A stretch of DNA of 64,000 bases, taken from contig NZ_BBQM01000014.1 of NCBI RefSeq assembly GCF_000876015.1, forward strand, positions 62,001 through 126,000, written 5' to 3'. Positions 8,825-17,931 of this stretch are shown piece after piece. The notes beneath the pieces were generated by a model. It was not told the DNA's origin, ran no database searches, and was given only the letters and a program-made list of their open reading frames with translations. This DNA is from Cupriavidus basilensis (lineage in GTDB: Bacteria > Pseudomonadota > Gammaproteobacteria > Burkholderiales > Burkholderiaceae). How positions within the stretch are numbered: the stretch's first letter is position 1; each line of letters begins with the position of its first letter. The position numbers and the translations under genes were made by a program.

Positions 8825-11110
8825 ATGTCATCGTTCCAATCACCCCGCAGTATTCTCATCCTGACTGCAGTCGCATCGGCCTGCGTGCTGACCGCCTGCG
8901 GCGGCGGAGACGACAATGCCAGCGCAGGCACCGGCGCCGGCACTGGCCCGAGCCAGACCCAGCAGACCATTGCCGGCGTCGTCGCCGCCAGTGGTTTCGT
9001 TCCGGGCAGCGCGGCCCAGCCCACGCTGAAGGCTGGTTACTATCAGGGCGCGCTGGTCTGCGCCGATGCCAACGGCAACGGCAAGTGCGACACCTCGGAA
9101 AACCCGGTCACCACCGATTCGCATGGCGCCTTCAAGCTGAGCGTCAGCGCGCCGGTCGCGCTGATCGCCGACGTTGGCGCGTCGGCGATCAATACCGGAA
9201 CGGGGGCCGCCGTGGGCAGCCGCGTCGCGCTGCGCGCATCGCTGGCGCAGGTGAATGACCAGATCGGCAGCAGCGTCGTGATCAGCCCGCTGTCGAGCGA
9301 AGTGCAGCGCCTGGTCGAAGCGAACAGCACGACCTACGCCGTCGAGAAGGCAAACCTGGCCCAGCGCGTCGGCGTCGGCGCCGACGCGGTGCTGTCGGAC
9401 CTCAACGCGGCATCCGGCGCGACGCAGTCGGCCCTGCTGACCGAGGCCAACCAGCTCGCCAACCGCTTCACCTACGCGACCAAGAAGTTCGACCGGGGCG
9501 ATCTCTATCCGGACGCGCTGTCCGTCTCCGGCGGCGACCCGGAACTGACCGGCATGGGCAACGTGACGGCCGCCACCGCGACGACCACCGACACCCGCGA
9601 GCCGATCACGTTCCTGCAGGCGCAACAGGCCGCCTTCAACCTCGAAGGCATTCCGCGTTACGACAACATCTTCATCGTGATGCTGGAAAACAAGGGCACG
9701 CAGACCATCCTGAATTCGCCGTATGCGCCCCACATCAACGAGTACCTGACCGCCGGCAACCAGTTCACCAGCTATTTCGCCACCGGCAACCCGAGCGAGC
9801 CGAACTACACGGCGCTCGGCGGCGCCGACGACTGGGGCATCACCGACGACAATCAGTGGAACTGCAACGCGACCGGCGCGAACGCACCGCAGGACACGCC
9901 GATGCCGGACAACACGCAGCCCGGCCTGGCCAAGTCGCCGTTTTCGGCCACCTGCACCTCGACGCCGAACGTCAACCACAACATCGTCGGCCACCCGAAC
10001 CTGTTCAACGCGATCACGGCTTCCGGCATGACGTGGCGCACCTATAGCGAGTCGATGAACCCGGGCCAGGACTTCCGTACCGACAGCGTCGCCGACGCGG
10101 CCGTTACCGCGCCCGACAACGTCTACCCGCCGGGCACGCTCAACGGCAACGCCACGCAGGTCGGCAGTTCGACGGCCATCCTGCCGATGCCGGCCGGCCT
10201 GTACAAGACCAAGCACCATCCGGGCATGGCTTACCAGAACGTGCGCAGCGCGCCGGAATGGAAGTTCAGCAACCGCACGCTCGGCGGCGGCCAGTGGGAT
10301 GCGGCGCTGAAGAACAGCTCCGACTACACGGTCCCGTCCAACTACGTGGTCGACCAGCTCGGCGCCGACCTGCAAAGCGGCGACGTCGGCAACCTGAACT
10401 TCCTGATGCCCGACCAGTGCGACGACATGCACAGCATCACGGTGAAGACGGCGGACGGCACCGTCACCGCGAGCGATTGCGGCGGCAACGCGATCATCAC
10501 GCGCGGCGACAACTTCGTGCAGAAGCTCGTGACCAAGATCCAGTCCTCGCCGCTCTGGGCAAACCGGCAGAAGAAGGTTGCCATCGTGCTGATGTTCGAC
10601 GAAGGCACGGCCACCTCCGGCTTCAATTCGTGCTGCGGCTGGAACCCGTCCAACGGCACGCTGGCCAATCCGCTGAAGCAGAATGCCGACGGCACGTTCT
10701 CGGTGGATTCGACGATCGCCAACTACACGCTCGGCAATCGCGGCCACGGCGAATCGGTCTACGCGGTGCTGACCAACCAGCCGGACGCGCCCAAGCACGT
10801 GGTCGACAGCGACGCCTACAGCCACTTCTCGTTCGTCCGCACGCTGCAGGACATGTTCCAGATCGCCGATCCGCAGGTCGATACCTCGTACATGAACCGC
10901 TCGAAGTACACCGAGAAGTTCATTGCGCAGAACATCCTGAACCTGCCGGAGTACGCGGGTAGCGCCGATACGCACTTCGACTCGGTCCGCCCGATGAACC
11001 ATGCGTACAAGATCCCGGCGACCTATACCGCGAAGCAGTCTTCCGACGTGAACACGGCGGCGCAGGTGGGTCCGGACGGCAACCAGACCAACGTCTGGGC
11101 AATCAAGTAA
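8825..11110 (+). CDS. lipoprotein phosphoesterase (alkaline phosphatase-like fold)
   Basis: This 761-aa protein starts with a lipoprotein signal (lipobox VLTAC, lipidated Cys25, then a Gly/Asp-rich linker). Residues 60-125 hold a small extracytoplasmic domain with CADANGNGKCD, which resembles a calcium-binding DxDxNG loop. The catalytic region begins near residue 278 with YDNIFIVMLENKG, the start of the phosphoesterase family that includes bacterial acid phosphatases and phospholipase C; FDEGTATSGF and RGHGES are likely metal-site segments near the C-terminus. It should be anchored in the outer membrane or periplasm and cleave phosphate esters. It leads a three-lipoprotein operon. Confidence 0.85.
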   Translation: MSSFQSPRSILILTAVASACVLTACGGGDDNASAGTGAGTGPSQTQQTIAGVVAASGFVPGSAAQPTLKAGYYQGALVCADANGNGKCDTSENPVTTDSHGAFKLSVSAPVALIADVGASAINTGTGAAVGSRVALRASLAQVNDQIGSSVVISPLSSEVQRLVEANSTTYAVEKANLAQRVGVGADAVLSDLNAASGATQSALLTEANQLANRFTYATKKFDRGDLYPDALSVSGGDPELTGMGNVTAATATTTDTREPITFLQAQQAAFNLEGIPRYDNIFIVMLENKGTQTILNSPYAPHINEYLTAGNQFTSYFATGNPSEPNYTALGGADDWGITDDNQWNCNATGANAPQDTPMPDNTQPGLAKSPFSATCTSTPNVNHNIVGHPNLFNAITASGMTWRTYSESMNPGQDFRTDSVADAAVTAPDNVYPPGTLNGNATQVGSSTAILPMPAGLYKTKHHPGMAYQNVRSAPEWKFSNRTLGGGQWDAALKNSSDYTVPSNYVVDQLGADLQSGDVGNLNFLMPDQCDDMHSITVKTADGTVTASDCGGNAIITRGDNFVQKLVTKIQSSPLWANRQKKVAIVLMFDEGTATSGFNSCCGWNPSNGTLANPLKQNADGTFSVDSTIANYTLGNRGHGESVYAVLTNQPDAPKHVVDSDAYSHFSFVRTLQDMFQIADPQVDTSYMNRSKYTEKFIAQNILNLPEYAGSADTHFDSVRPMNHAYKIPATYTAKQSSDVNTAAQVGPDGNQTNVWAIK

Positions 11111-11128
11111 GGCGCGGCCCGCGCGGGC

Positions 11129-11158
11129 GCGGCACGGCGGCAGCAGCGGCCGTGCCGC
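11129..11158. terminator. intercistronic hairpin
   Basis: A perfect 10-bp stem (GCGGCACGGC with GCCGTGCCGC) and a 10-nt loop follow the phosphoesterase stop by about 20 nt. With no U-tract it is more likely an RNA-stabilising or attenuating structure than a full terminator. Confidence 0.4.
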
Positions 11159-11295
11159 ATCATCGCGGCCCCGGGGCCGGCGGCGGCGGGCAGGACCAGC
11201 CGCCGCCGGCCATTCGTGTTCCAGCGCTTCACATCGACTTTCCCGGCACGCCTGGCAAACCCAGGGGCCGACGTACCTCGCAAAAGGAACTCACC

Positions 11296-12672
11296 ATGCG
11301 CAAGCTCTTGGCTGGTGCCATGTGCATGCTTTCGCTGATGCTGGCCGCCTGTGGCGGCGGCGACGGCAGTGGCGCGACGACCGGCAGCAACGACCCTTCG
11401 ACCGGCCCGAGCGGACCCGCGGCCGGCACCCCGAGCACGCCGGCGCTGAGCCTCGCGGCACAGCTCGGCAAGCAGCTTTTCTTCGACCGCACGTTGTCGG
11501 GCTCCGGCAAGATGTCGTGCGCGACCTGCCACGATCCGAATTACGCATACGGCCCGCCGAACAATCTCGCGGTCCAGCTCGGTGGCCCCGCCCTGGCGTC
11601 GGCCGGCGTGCGCGCGGTGCCGTCGCTGCGCTACAAGGACAACACGCCCCCCTACTCCGACCTGCTCGACAACCCGGACGGCATCAGCGTGCCCGGGCCG
11701 GGCGGTGGCTTCACGTGGGACGGGCGCGCGGCCACGCTCGCCGACCAGGCCAAGCTGCCCCTGCTCGATCCCGTCGAGATGGACAATGCCTCGCCCGCCG
11801 ACGTGGTGACGAAGGTGAAGGCGGCATCGTACGCGCCGCTCTACCTGCAGGCATACGGCGACAACGGCTTCAGCGACACCAACGCGGCGTTCGACAACAT
11901 CACCGCCGCGCTCCAGGCGTACCAGCGCGAAGACCCGAGCTTCCACCCGTACAGCAGCAAGTTCGACCTGTGGGCGGGCAACAAGATCGGCGGGCAGCTG
12001 ACGGCGGCGGAGCAGCGCGGCCTTGCCGTGTTCACCGACGCGAACCGCGGCAACTGCGCCTCGTGCCACTACCAGGGCGCGGGCTTCAACGGCAGCAGCG
12101 CGTTGTTTACCGACTTCTCGTACGAGGCGATCAGCGTGCCGCGCAACCCGGAGATCCCGGCGAACGCCACTGCGGGCTATTTCGACATGGGTGTCTGCGG
12201 CCCGGCCCGGACCGACCACCTGCCCGCTTCCCCGGGCGCGGCCAATGCGTTCTGCGGCATGTTCAAGGCGCCGACGGTGCGCAATTCGGCGACGCGCCAG
12301 GCGTTCTTCCACAATGGCGTGATCCATTCGCTGACGCAGCTGGTGCGCTTCTACAACACGCGGGACACCAATCCCGAGCTCTGGTATCCGACGATCGGCG
12401 GCACGCCGAAGGCCACGCCGGACGCCAGCTTCCCGACCTACGGCCTGATCACGACGCAGTACGTCGGCGGCACCGTGCAGAAGTTCGACGACCTGCCGGC
12501 GGCCTACGTCGGCAACATCGACACGCAGATGCCGCTCGACGGCCGGGCCCCCGGCTCGCCGACGCCGATGTCCGAGCAGGACGTGCAGGATCTCGTGTGC
12601 TTTCTCGGCACGCTGACCGACGGCTACAAGCCGCCGGCCAACCCGCCGACCAGCGGCGCCTGCGTGAATTGA
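11296..12672 (+). CDS. di-haem cytochrome c peroxidase / MauG-family lipoprotein
   Basis: This 458-aa protein has a lipobox (MLAAC, Cys19) and two c-type haem motifs, CATCH (75-79) and CASCH (254-258), spaced as in the two-domain CCP_MauG family. Relatives reduce hydrogen peroxide with electrons from small cytochromes or carry out MauG-type oxidations. The ATG at 11296 follows AAAAGGA; longer in-frame starts would place the signal peptide internally. It lies 185 bp after the phosphoesterase and 100 bp before another lipoprotein gene, so an exported complex is possible. It would be exported by Sec and haem-loaded by the Ccm system. Confidence 0.9.
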   Translation: MRKLLAGAMCMLSLMLAACGGGDGSGATTGSNDPSTGPSGPAAGTPSTPALSLAAQLGKQLFFDRTLSGSGKMSCATCHDPNYAYGPPNNLAVQLGGPALASAGVRAVPSLRYKDNTPPYSDLLDNPDGISVPGPGGGFTWDGRAATLADQAKLPLLDPVEMDNASPADVVTKVKAASYAPLYLQAYGDNGFSDTNAAFDNITAALQAYQREDPSFHPYSSKFDLWAGNKIGGQLTAAEQRGLAVFTDANRGNCASCHYQGAGFNGSSALFTDFSYEAISVPRNPEIPANATAGYFDMGVCGPARTDHLPASPGAANAFCGMFKAPTVRNSATRQAFFHNGVIHSLTQLVRFYNTRDTNPELWYPTIGGTPKATPDASFPTYGLITTQYVGGTVQKFDDLPAAYVGNIDTQMPLDGRAPGSPTPMSEQDVQDLVCFLGTLTDGYKPPANPPTSGACVN

Positions 12673-12685
12673 CGCGATCCCCGGC

Positions 12686-12705
12686 GCCGCGCGGCAACGC
12701 GCGGC
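12686..12705. terminator. hairpin with GCAA loop
   Basis: GCCGCGCG and CGCGCGGC form a perfect 8-bp stem closed by GCAA (a GNRA-type tetraloop), 13 nt after the peroxidase stop. It separates the peroxidase from the next lipoprotein gene. Confidence 0.4.
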
Positions 12706-12772
12706 CCGGCGTTTGCGGCGGGGCGGCATGACGCCGCTCCCGCAATCCCGATCAACTGAATGGACCATTTTC

Positions 12773-13459
12773 ATGACGTACTGCCCGACCTGGAACCGAA
12801 ACATGGCGCGCGCCATATGCGTGCTGGGCCTTGCCACCGCACTGGCCGCGTGCAACCAGGCGAAGACCGCCGAGGAGGCGGCCAAGACCGACCAGGCAAC
12901 CTTCGCCGCCGCGCTGAACGACTATCTCGCGCACAAGGGCAACCTGTGCCTGGCGAAGTACGACTGGCCGGTAAACGTCGAATACAAGGATGGCCCCATC
13001 ACCGAGCGCGACGCGGTGCAGATGCCGGTGCTCGAGAAACTCGGCATCGTCACCGCCAAGGACGCGATGGTCGACTACAAGAACGAGGACGGCACCGTGC
13101 AGAAGAAGGTGCGGCAATACGCGCTGTCCGCGGAGGGCCAGAAATTCTACCTGCGCCAGCCGGTCCAGATTCCGGCCCCGGACGGCGGGAAGGTCACGCA
13201 TGCGGGCGACCTGTGCGTGGCCAAGCTGACGCTCGACAAGGTGATCGGCTGGGAGCCGCCGCGCACGTTCGACGGCAAGACCCAGACGGCGGTGATGTTC
13301 ACCTACAAGCTCGATGCCGCGCCGTGGATGCGCACGCCGGAAGCGCTGCGCGCCTTTCCGATGGCCGCGCGCGTGATCGAAGGCAGCGGGACCATGCAGC
13401 TGCGTGAAGGCTTCCACCTGACGCCGCACGGCTGGCTCCCGAACGACGACCTGATCTGA
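12773..13459 (+). CDS. hypothetical lipoprotein
   Basis: This 228-aa protein begins with a lipoprotein signal (ALAAC, Cys near residue 26). I do not recognise the mature part: it has paired cysteines (LCLAKYDW and LCVAKLTLDK, each in a similar G-x-LC-x-AK context), which suggests an internal duplication or a disulfide. It is third in a run of lipoprotein genes with a phosphoesterase and a di-haem peroxidase and probably shares their promoter. The ATG at 12773 was chosen because it places the hydrophobic signal at the N-terminus; upstream in-frame starts seem too long. Confidence 0.75.
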   Translation: MTYCPTWNRNMARAICVLGLATALAACNQAKTAEEAAKTDQATFAAALNDYLAHKGNLCLAKYDWPVNVEYKDGPITERDAVQMPVLEKLGIVTAKDAMVDYKNEDGTVQKKVRQYALSAEGQKFYLRQPVQIPAPDGGKVTHAGDLCVAKLTLDKVIGWEPPRTFDGKTQTAVMFTYKLDAAPWMRTPEALRAFPMAARVIEGSGTMQLREGFHLTPHGWLPNDDLI

Positions 13460-13521
13460 CCCGGACCGGGCCGCTGCCGGCATTCGCCGCCGCGCGGCGC
13501 CCGTTTCCTCATTTTTCCGCC

Positions 13522-14439
13522 ATGCCAGAAACCACGCTCGCCACCATCCACTTCCCTCCCGCCCTGCGCGACTGGATCACGCAGGGACTGCAACGCGGCG
13601 GCGCGCCCGACCACATGGCGCAGGCGCTGGCCTCGCAGGGCTACGATCCGCTGGTGGCGCGCGAGCTGGTGGCGGCCTTCGCGCGCGCGCGGCGCGAGGG
13701 CACGCCCGCGCCGCGCGACAGCATCACCGTGAGCCGCGCAGTGCCGGCCGCGGCGGGCGGCCCGCGCCTGGCGCAAGGCACGCTGCTGCGCGCCGCCGAC
13801 CGCGACGTGCGCGTGCTGTCGCGCATGGACCAGCCGATCGTTGCCGTGCTCGAGGGCGTGCTGAGCCACGACGAGTGCGACGCGCTGGTGGCGATGGCGC
13901 AGCCGCGCCTGGCGCCGTCCACCACGGTCGATCCCTCGACCGGCTTCACCGTGGTGAGCGAGGGGCGCACCAGCCACGGCATGTTCTTCCGCCTGCAGGA
14001 AAACGCGCTGGTGGCGCGCCTCGACCAGCGCATCTCCGCGCTGATGCGGCTGCCGGTGGAGAACGGCGAGGGCCTGCAGGTGCTGCGCTACGGCGTGGGT
14101 GCGCAAAGCTCGCCGCACTACGACTTCCTGATGCCGACCAACGCGGCCAACCAGGCTTCGCTGGCGCGCAGCGGCCAGCGCGTGAGCACGCTGGTGGTGT
14201 ATCTCAACGACGTCGAGGCCGGCGGCGAGACCGCGTTTCCCGAGATCGGCTACGCGGTTTCGCCGCGCAAGGGCAATGCGGTGTATTTTGAGTATTGCGA
14301 TGCGGCCGGCCAGCTCGACGGCAGGACCCTGCACACGGGCGCGCCGGTGCGGGCCGGCGAGAAATGGGTCGTCACCAAGTGGATGCGGCAGCGGCGCTTC
14401 GTGCCGGCCGGCGGCGAGCCGCGCATGATGGCCGGCTAG
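13522..14439 (+). CDS. prolyl 4-hydroxylase-like 2OG-Fe(II) oxygenase
   Basis: This 305-aa protein has a C-terminal double-stranded beta-helix of the P4Hc type. The iron ligands are visible as H199xD201 (HYDFL) and H271 (TLHTG), and K281 in AGEKWVVTKW would bind the 2-oxoglutarate carboxylate. The N-terminal 90 residues are helical and unassigned. It probably hydroxylates proline in a protein or peptide substrate. It sits 62 bp after the lipoprotein operon and 59 bp before thpR, in the same direction, but no functional link is evident. Confidence 0.88.
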   Translation: MPETTLATIHFPPALRDWITQGLQRGGAPDHMAQALASQGYDPLVARELVAAFARARREGTPAPRDSITVSRAVPAAAGGPRLAQGTLLRAADRDVRVLSRMDQPIVAVLEGVLSHDECDALVAMAQPRLAPSTTVDPSTGFTVVSEGRTSHGMFFRLQENALVARLDQRISALMRLPVENGEGLQVLRYGVGAQSSPHYDFLMPTNAANQASLARSGQRVSTLVVYLNDVEAGGETAFPEIGYAVSPRKGNAVYFEYCDAAGQLDGRTLHTGAPVRAGEKWVVTKWMRQRRFVPAGGEPRMMAG

Positions 14440-14498
14440 TTGGCGGGCTGATGCCCGGCTGGTGCCCGGCGCCGGGCACCTTGAAAAAGATCGAGCCG

Positions 14499-15074
14499 AT
14501 GGCACGCCTGTTCGTGGCAATCGAAGTCCCCGCGGCACTGGCCGGCGCACTGCTCGCGCGCGTGCCGCGCGCGGCGGGCATGCGCCTGGCGGCGCCGCAT
14601 CAGGTCCACCTCACGCTGCGTTTTCTCGGCGAGCGCGACGAGGCCGCCGCGCAGCGCGTCGAACAGGCGCTGGCGCGGGTCGCGTGCGCGGCGTTCACGC
14701 TGACCGTGCAGCAGGCCGGCTGTTTTCGCGGGCGCCGCGCCAGCGTGCTGTGGGCCGGCGTCGCGCGCAGCGCCGCGCTCGACGCGCTGCACGCCGCCGT
14801 CGGGCAGGCCCTGGATAGTTGCGGCGACGAGGGCACCGCCCCGCCAGCGGCGGCGGGGCATCGCCGCCATGCCGGCTTCCTGCCGCACATCACGCTCGCG
14901 CGCAGCATGCAGCCCGTGCCGGACGCCGTGCTGCAGGCGTGGCGCGCCGCGCAGGCGGAACTGGCCGGCGCGCCGTTCGCGGTCGGGCGCTTCGTGCTCT
15001 ACCAGAGTCACCTGCTGGCCGACGGCGCGCAGCACGTGTGCCGCCGCGCCTACGCGCTGGCGCAGCAAGCGTAA
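14499..15074 (+). CDS. thpR: RNA 2',3'-cyclic phosphodiesterase (2H family, ThpR)
   Basis: This 191-aa protein has the two HxT motifs of the 2H phosphoesterases: H37-L-T39 in the N-terminal half and H130-I-T in the C-terminal half, about 90 residues apart as in LigT/ThpR. The enzyme opens 2',3'-cyclic phosphates on RNA. The ATG at 14499 is chosen because MARLFVAIEVP is the standard beginning of the family; earlier in-frame codons would add an unrelated Pro-rich tail. Confidence 0.9.
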   Translation: MARLFVAIEVPAALAGALLARVPRAAGMRLAAPHQVHLTLRFLGERDEAAAQRVEQALARVACAAFTLTVQQAGCFRGRRASVLWAGVARSAALDALHAAVGQALDSCGDEGTAPPAAAGHRRHAGFLPHITLARSMQPVPDAVLQAWRAAQAELAGAPFAVGRFVLYQSHLLADGAQHVCRRAYALAQQA

Positions 15075-15210
15075 ACGCCGCGGCGTCCGGGCCGGGTTGC
15101 GGGGCTCGCGGGAGTGACCGCGCCGGCACCCGCGCCACGCGCACGCGGGCGGGCCGCACGCACCGGCAGTGCCCGAACGCCGCCGGACGGCCACCCCACG
15201 GAAGTCTGGC

Positions 15211-15237
15211 TTAAGTTTTGCCACACTTCGCCGTTGA
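15211..15237 (+). promoter_or_regulatory. probable FliA (sigma-28) flagellar promoter
   Basis: TTAAGTTT, then exactly 11 bp, then GCCGTTGA, close to the sigma-28 consensus TAAAGTTT-N11-GCCGATAA. It lies about 140 bp upstream of a flagellar brake gene, a typical late flagellar gene. The remaining 15075-15380 interval shows no gene. Confidence 0.55.
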
Positions 15238-15380
15238 ACCAACAAGAGCTTGCGCAGCGACAGGCGCCGCGCTTAACATGCTGCGGCGCTGACGCCCGCA
15301 CCTCGCGCGCGGGTCAGCCCGTTTTCCGTCGCAAGCCACTCTGGCGCGACGCAGGCCCCTCAAGACGTTTGCGTGATTTC

Positions 15381-16130
15381 ATGAGTCTCCAAGATTCCTC
15401 GGAGCAATCCGATCAGGACGCGGGCGCGTCGTCGGACGATCGCTACCGCCTCACCCACTCCTCGCAGATCGGCACCGTGCTGCGCGATCTGGCGTGGCAG
15501 AAATGCATCGTCAACGTGCGCGCACGCACCGCGCATGAGATGGTCACCACCGTCCTGCACGTGGATCCGGCCAGCCGCACCTTCATCTTCGACTGGTGCC
15601 GCACCGAGCCGGAGCGCCAGGCCTTGATGGCCTCCAGCGAGAATGCGTTTTCCGCTTCGCTGCGCGGCGTGCCCGTGAATTTCGTGATCGGCGCGCCCGA
15701 GGCCACCGAGTTCCAGGGGGCGCCCGCCTTCATCGCGCCGTTCCCGGAGAAGATGTATCACCTGCAGCGCCGCCGCCATTTCCGCGCGCGCACCCTGCTC
15801 ACCAAGGGGCATAGCTGCAGCATCAAGATGCCCGACGGCGCCCAGCTCAAGCTCGACATCGCCGACCTCTCGCTGTCCGGCGTGGGCCTGCGCTCCAAGA
15901 CGGTGGATGCCACGCGCCTGCCGGTCGGCACCACGGTATCCGGCGCCCGGCTGGACTTCGGCCCGCTGGGCAAGGTCGATCTGAACCTGCAGGTGGTGGG
16001 CCACTGGCTGGCCGGGCGCGACGACAGCGCCCTGCACCACTTCGGCTGCGCCTTCGCCAATCTCGACGGCCGCATGGAGAATTTCCTGCAGCGCCTGGTG
16101 TTCTCGCTGGAGCTCGCCAGCCGCGGCTGA
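15381..16130 (+). CDS. ycgR: flagellar brake protein YcgR (PilZ domain)
   Basis: This 249-aa protein has an N-terminal YcgR domain (about 25-120) and a C-terminal PilZ domain. The c-di-GMP contacts are present: the arginine motif RRHFR (131-135) and D162-x-S164-x-x-G167. When bound to c-di-GMP, YcgR slows the flagellar motor through the stator or switch. A FliA-like promoter upstream ties its expression to flagellar synthesis. No flagellar gene is adjacent. It ends against a convergent iclR-type gene over a stable hairpin. Confidence 0.92.
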   Translation: MSLQDSSEQSDQDAGASSDDRYRLTHSSQIGTVLRDLAWQKCIVNVRARTAHEMVTTVLHVDPASRTFIFDWCRTEPERQALMASSENAFSASLRGVPVNFVIGAPEATEFQGAPAFIAPFPEKMYHLQRRRHFRARTLLTKGHSCSIKMPDGAQLKLDIADLSLSGVGLRSKTVDATRLPVGTTVSGARLDFGPLGKVDLNLQVVGHWLAGRDDSALHHFGCAFANLDGRMENFLQRLVFSLELASRG

Positions 16131-16141
16131 GCGCGGCGGCA

Positions 16142-16166
16142 AGCGGCGGGCGCGTTGCCCGCCGTT
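16142..16166. terminator. bidirectional hairpin terminator
   Basis: CGGCGGGC (16144-16151) and GCCCGCCG (16157-16164) make a perfect 8-bp stem with a 5-nt loop, extended by a G-T and an A-T pair. It lies between the converging ycgR and IclR genes. Confidence 0.5.
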
Positions 16167-16203
16167 CCAGACGTTTCAGCCCCTTTCAGCCCCTTCCAGC
16201 CGC

Positions 16204-17052
16204 CTACGCGGCGATCAGCTTGCCGATGGCCACCGCGGCCTCGCGCATCGGCGGCAGCAGCCGCGTGACCATTTCCGCCTCGGACACCTGCGTGGCCTTC
16301 ATGCTGACGCTGATGCCGGCCATCACGCTGCCGGAAATCCCGCGCACCGGCACCGCGATGGCGCGCAGGCCGGGTTCCAGTTCCTCGTCCACCACCACGT
16401 AGTCCAGCTCGCGCGCGTTGGCGAAGCTGGTTTCCAGCTCGGGCCGCGAGATCTTGGTCTGCAAGGTGCGCGGGCGCAGGTCCACGCGGTCGAAGAAATC
16501 TTCCAGCGCCGGCTCGGCCAGGTGCGCTAGCAGCAGGCGCCCGATCGAGGTGCAGTAGGCCGGCAGCCGGCTGCCCATGCCGAGTGAATAAGTGAGCACG
16601 CGCTGCACTTCGGAGCGCACCAGGTACAGGATGTCGGTGTCGTCGAGGATGGCCAGCGCCGAGGTCTGCTGGATGCGCGCGCTGAGGCCGTCGAGGATGG
16701 GCTGGGCCAGCGACACCAGCGCGGTGGACGAGAAATACGCATGCCCCAGGTGCAGCACGCGCGGGCGCAGCGCGAACTGGCCGCCCTGCTGGCTGACGTA
16801 GCCGAGCTGCTCCAGCGTGTACAGGCAACGCCGCACCGAGGCCCGCGACAACTGCGTGCGCTGCGCCACCTGGGAGATGGTCAGCGGGCGCTTACGTTCG
16901 GAGAAAGCCTCGAGCACGCTCAGGCCGCGCGCCAGCGACAGCATGAAGTTGGGGTCGCCGGAGAAGCTGTTGAGAAGGTCGGCCTGGGGACGGGCGACGC
17001 GGACAGTGGCGGCCGGTGCCTGGCCAGGGCTGCTCGGAAGGGAGGCGTCCAT
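16204..17052 (-). CDS. IclR-family transcriptional regulator
   Basis: This 282-aa protein has the N-terminal winged helix (RGLSVLEAFSERKRPLTISQ...SRASVRRCLYTLEQLGYV, about 38-100) and the C-terminal IclR effector domain (DTDILYLVRSE, GSRLPAYCTSIGRLLLA, EELEPGLRAIAVPV). It resembles the PcaR/PobR branch that controls aromatic catabolism, but no target operon is adjacent, so the regulon cannot be named. The ATG at 17052 gives a normal family length. The 322 bp up to the next gene (17375) contain no supported gene. Confidence 0.9.
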   Translation of the reverse strand: MDASLPSSPGQAPAATVRVARPQADLLNSFSGDPNFMLSLARGLSVLEAFSERKRPLTISQVAQRTQLSRASVRRCLYTLEQLGYVSQQGGQFALRPRVLHLGHAYFSSTALVSLAQPILDGLSARIQQTSALAILDDTDILYLVRSEVQRVLTYSLGMGSRLPAYCTSIGRLLLAHLAEPALEDFFDRVDLRPRTLQTKISRPELETSFANARELDYVVVDEELEPGLRAIAVPVRGISGSVMAGISVSMKATQVSEAEMVTRLLPPMREAAVAIGKLIAA

Positions 17053-17374
17053 TGGGCGATTGCGCGCATGTCGTTCGATAATCGCGCATCTTAAACCCCC
17101 TCGGCCCACCGGGCCAGCGCTTTTCTTGTGCGCGCCGCCTCGCAATGGTGCCCGCGGCCCGCGCGGCGGGAAAAAAAACGTCGCCGTCCCAAGGTGGCGG
17201 CGACATCGAAGGGTGCCATCAAGACGGGGGTCTTGGCGACGCCTCCAGCATAGGACGGCACATCAAGACATTGAATACAACTTCGGAGGGGATCGAAGTA
17301 TCGGACAAGGCTCAATGCCGGGTCCGCGCCGGGGCGGGTAGAATCGCGCCCTTGTTTCCCATGCCGATCCTGCC

Positions 17375-17881
17375 ATGACCGACCAGCCCGAACCGTCCGG
17401 CGACCAAGCCGCGGATGACGCCGACAAGATCCAGGAAGCGCGCCTGTGGCGCGCCGACGGCTGGACCGCCCGCGTACTCAAGAACGAGGACGACGACGGC
17501 TGGGCCGTGGCCATGATCAAGGACGGCGAGCCGGAGCCCGCCCTGGTCGGCCCGTGGACGATGGGCCGCGACAAGAAGAACCCCAAGCCGCTCGACGCCG
17601 GCGCGTTCTCCACGCTGGTCAAGACCGCCTCCGAGGTGCTGCGCCGCCACGAGCAGCAATTGCACGCCATGCTGCACAAGAGCGTGCTGGTGGACACCGA
17701 CACCGCGCGCATTGCCGTGACGCTCGACATCGTGCCCGACGAGGACAATCCCTACGCCGTGCTGCGCGCCCGCGACGAGCTCGGCGAGGAGCTGGCCCAG
17801 GTGCGCGTGTCGCCCGCGTTCAAGCTGAGCAAGGCCAGCGCCGCGGACTGGATCGAGAACGAATACCGCCGCCCGGGCTGA
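17375..17881 (+). CDS. conserved hypothetical protein
   Basis: This 168-aa acidic protein has no signal peptide or membrane segment. The central part (EARLWRADGWTARVLKNEDDDGWAVAM is split here to residues 21-47) looks like an all-beta module and is followed by a helical stretch (TLVKTASEVLRRHEQQLHAML). I do not recognise a catalytic motif. GC-typical codon use and a clean start suggest a real gene. It converges on the DUF1304 gene across a tandem repeat. Confidence 0.75.
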   Translation: MTDQPEPSGDQAADDADKIQEARLWRADGWTARVLKNEDDDGWAVAMIKDGEPEPALVGPWTMGRDKKNPKPLDAGAFSTLVKTASEVLRRHEQQLHAMLHKSVLVDTDTARIAVTLDIVPDEDNPYAVLRARDELGEELAQVRVSPAFKLSKASAADWIENEYRRPG

Positions 17882-17887
17882 AGCCGC

Positions 17888-17931
17888 GCGGGTCTTCAGC
17901 GGGTCTTCAGCGGGTCTTCGGCGGACCTTCA
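17888..17931. repeat. four tandem 11-bp repeats
   Basis: GCGGGTCTTCA occurs twice exactly, then as GCGGGTCTTCG and GCGGACCTTCA, in uninterrupted tandem. The last copy overlaps the stop codon of the DUF1304 gene. It is a likely site of slippage. Confidence 0.75.
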
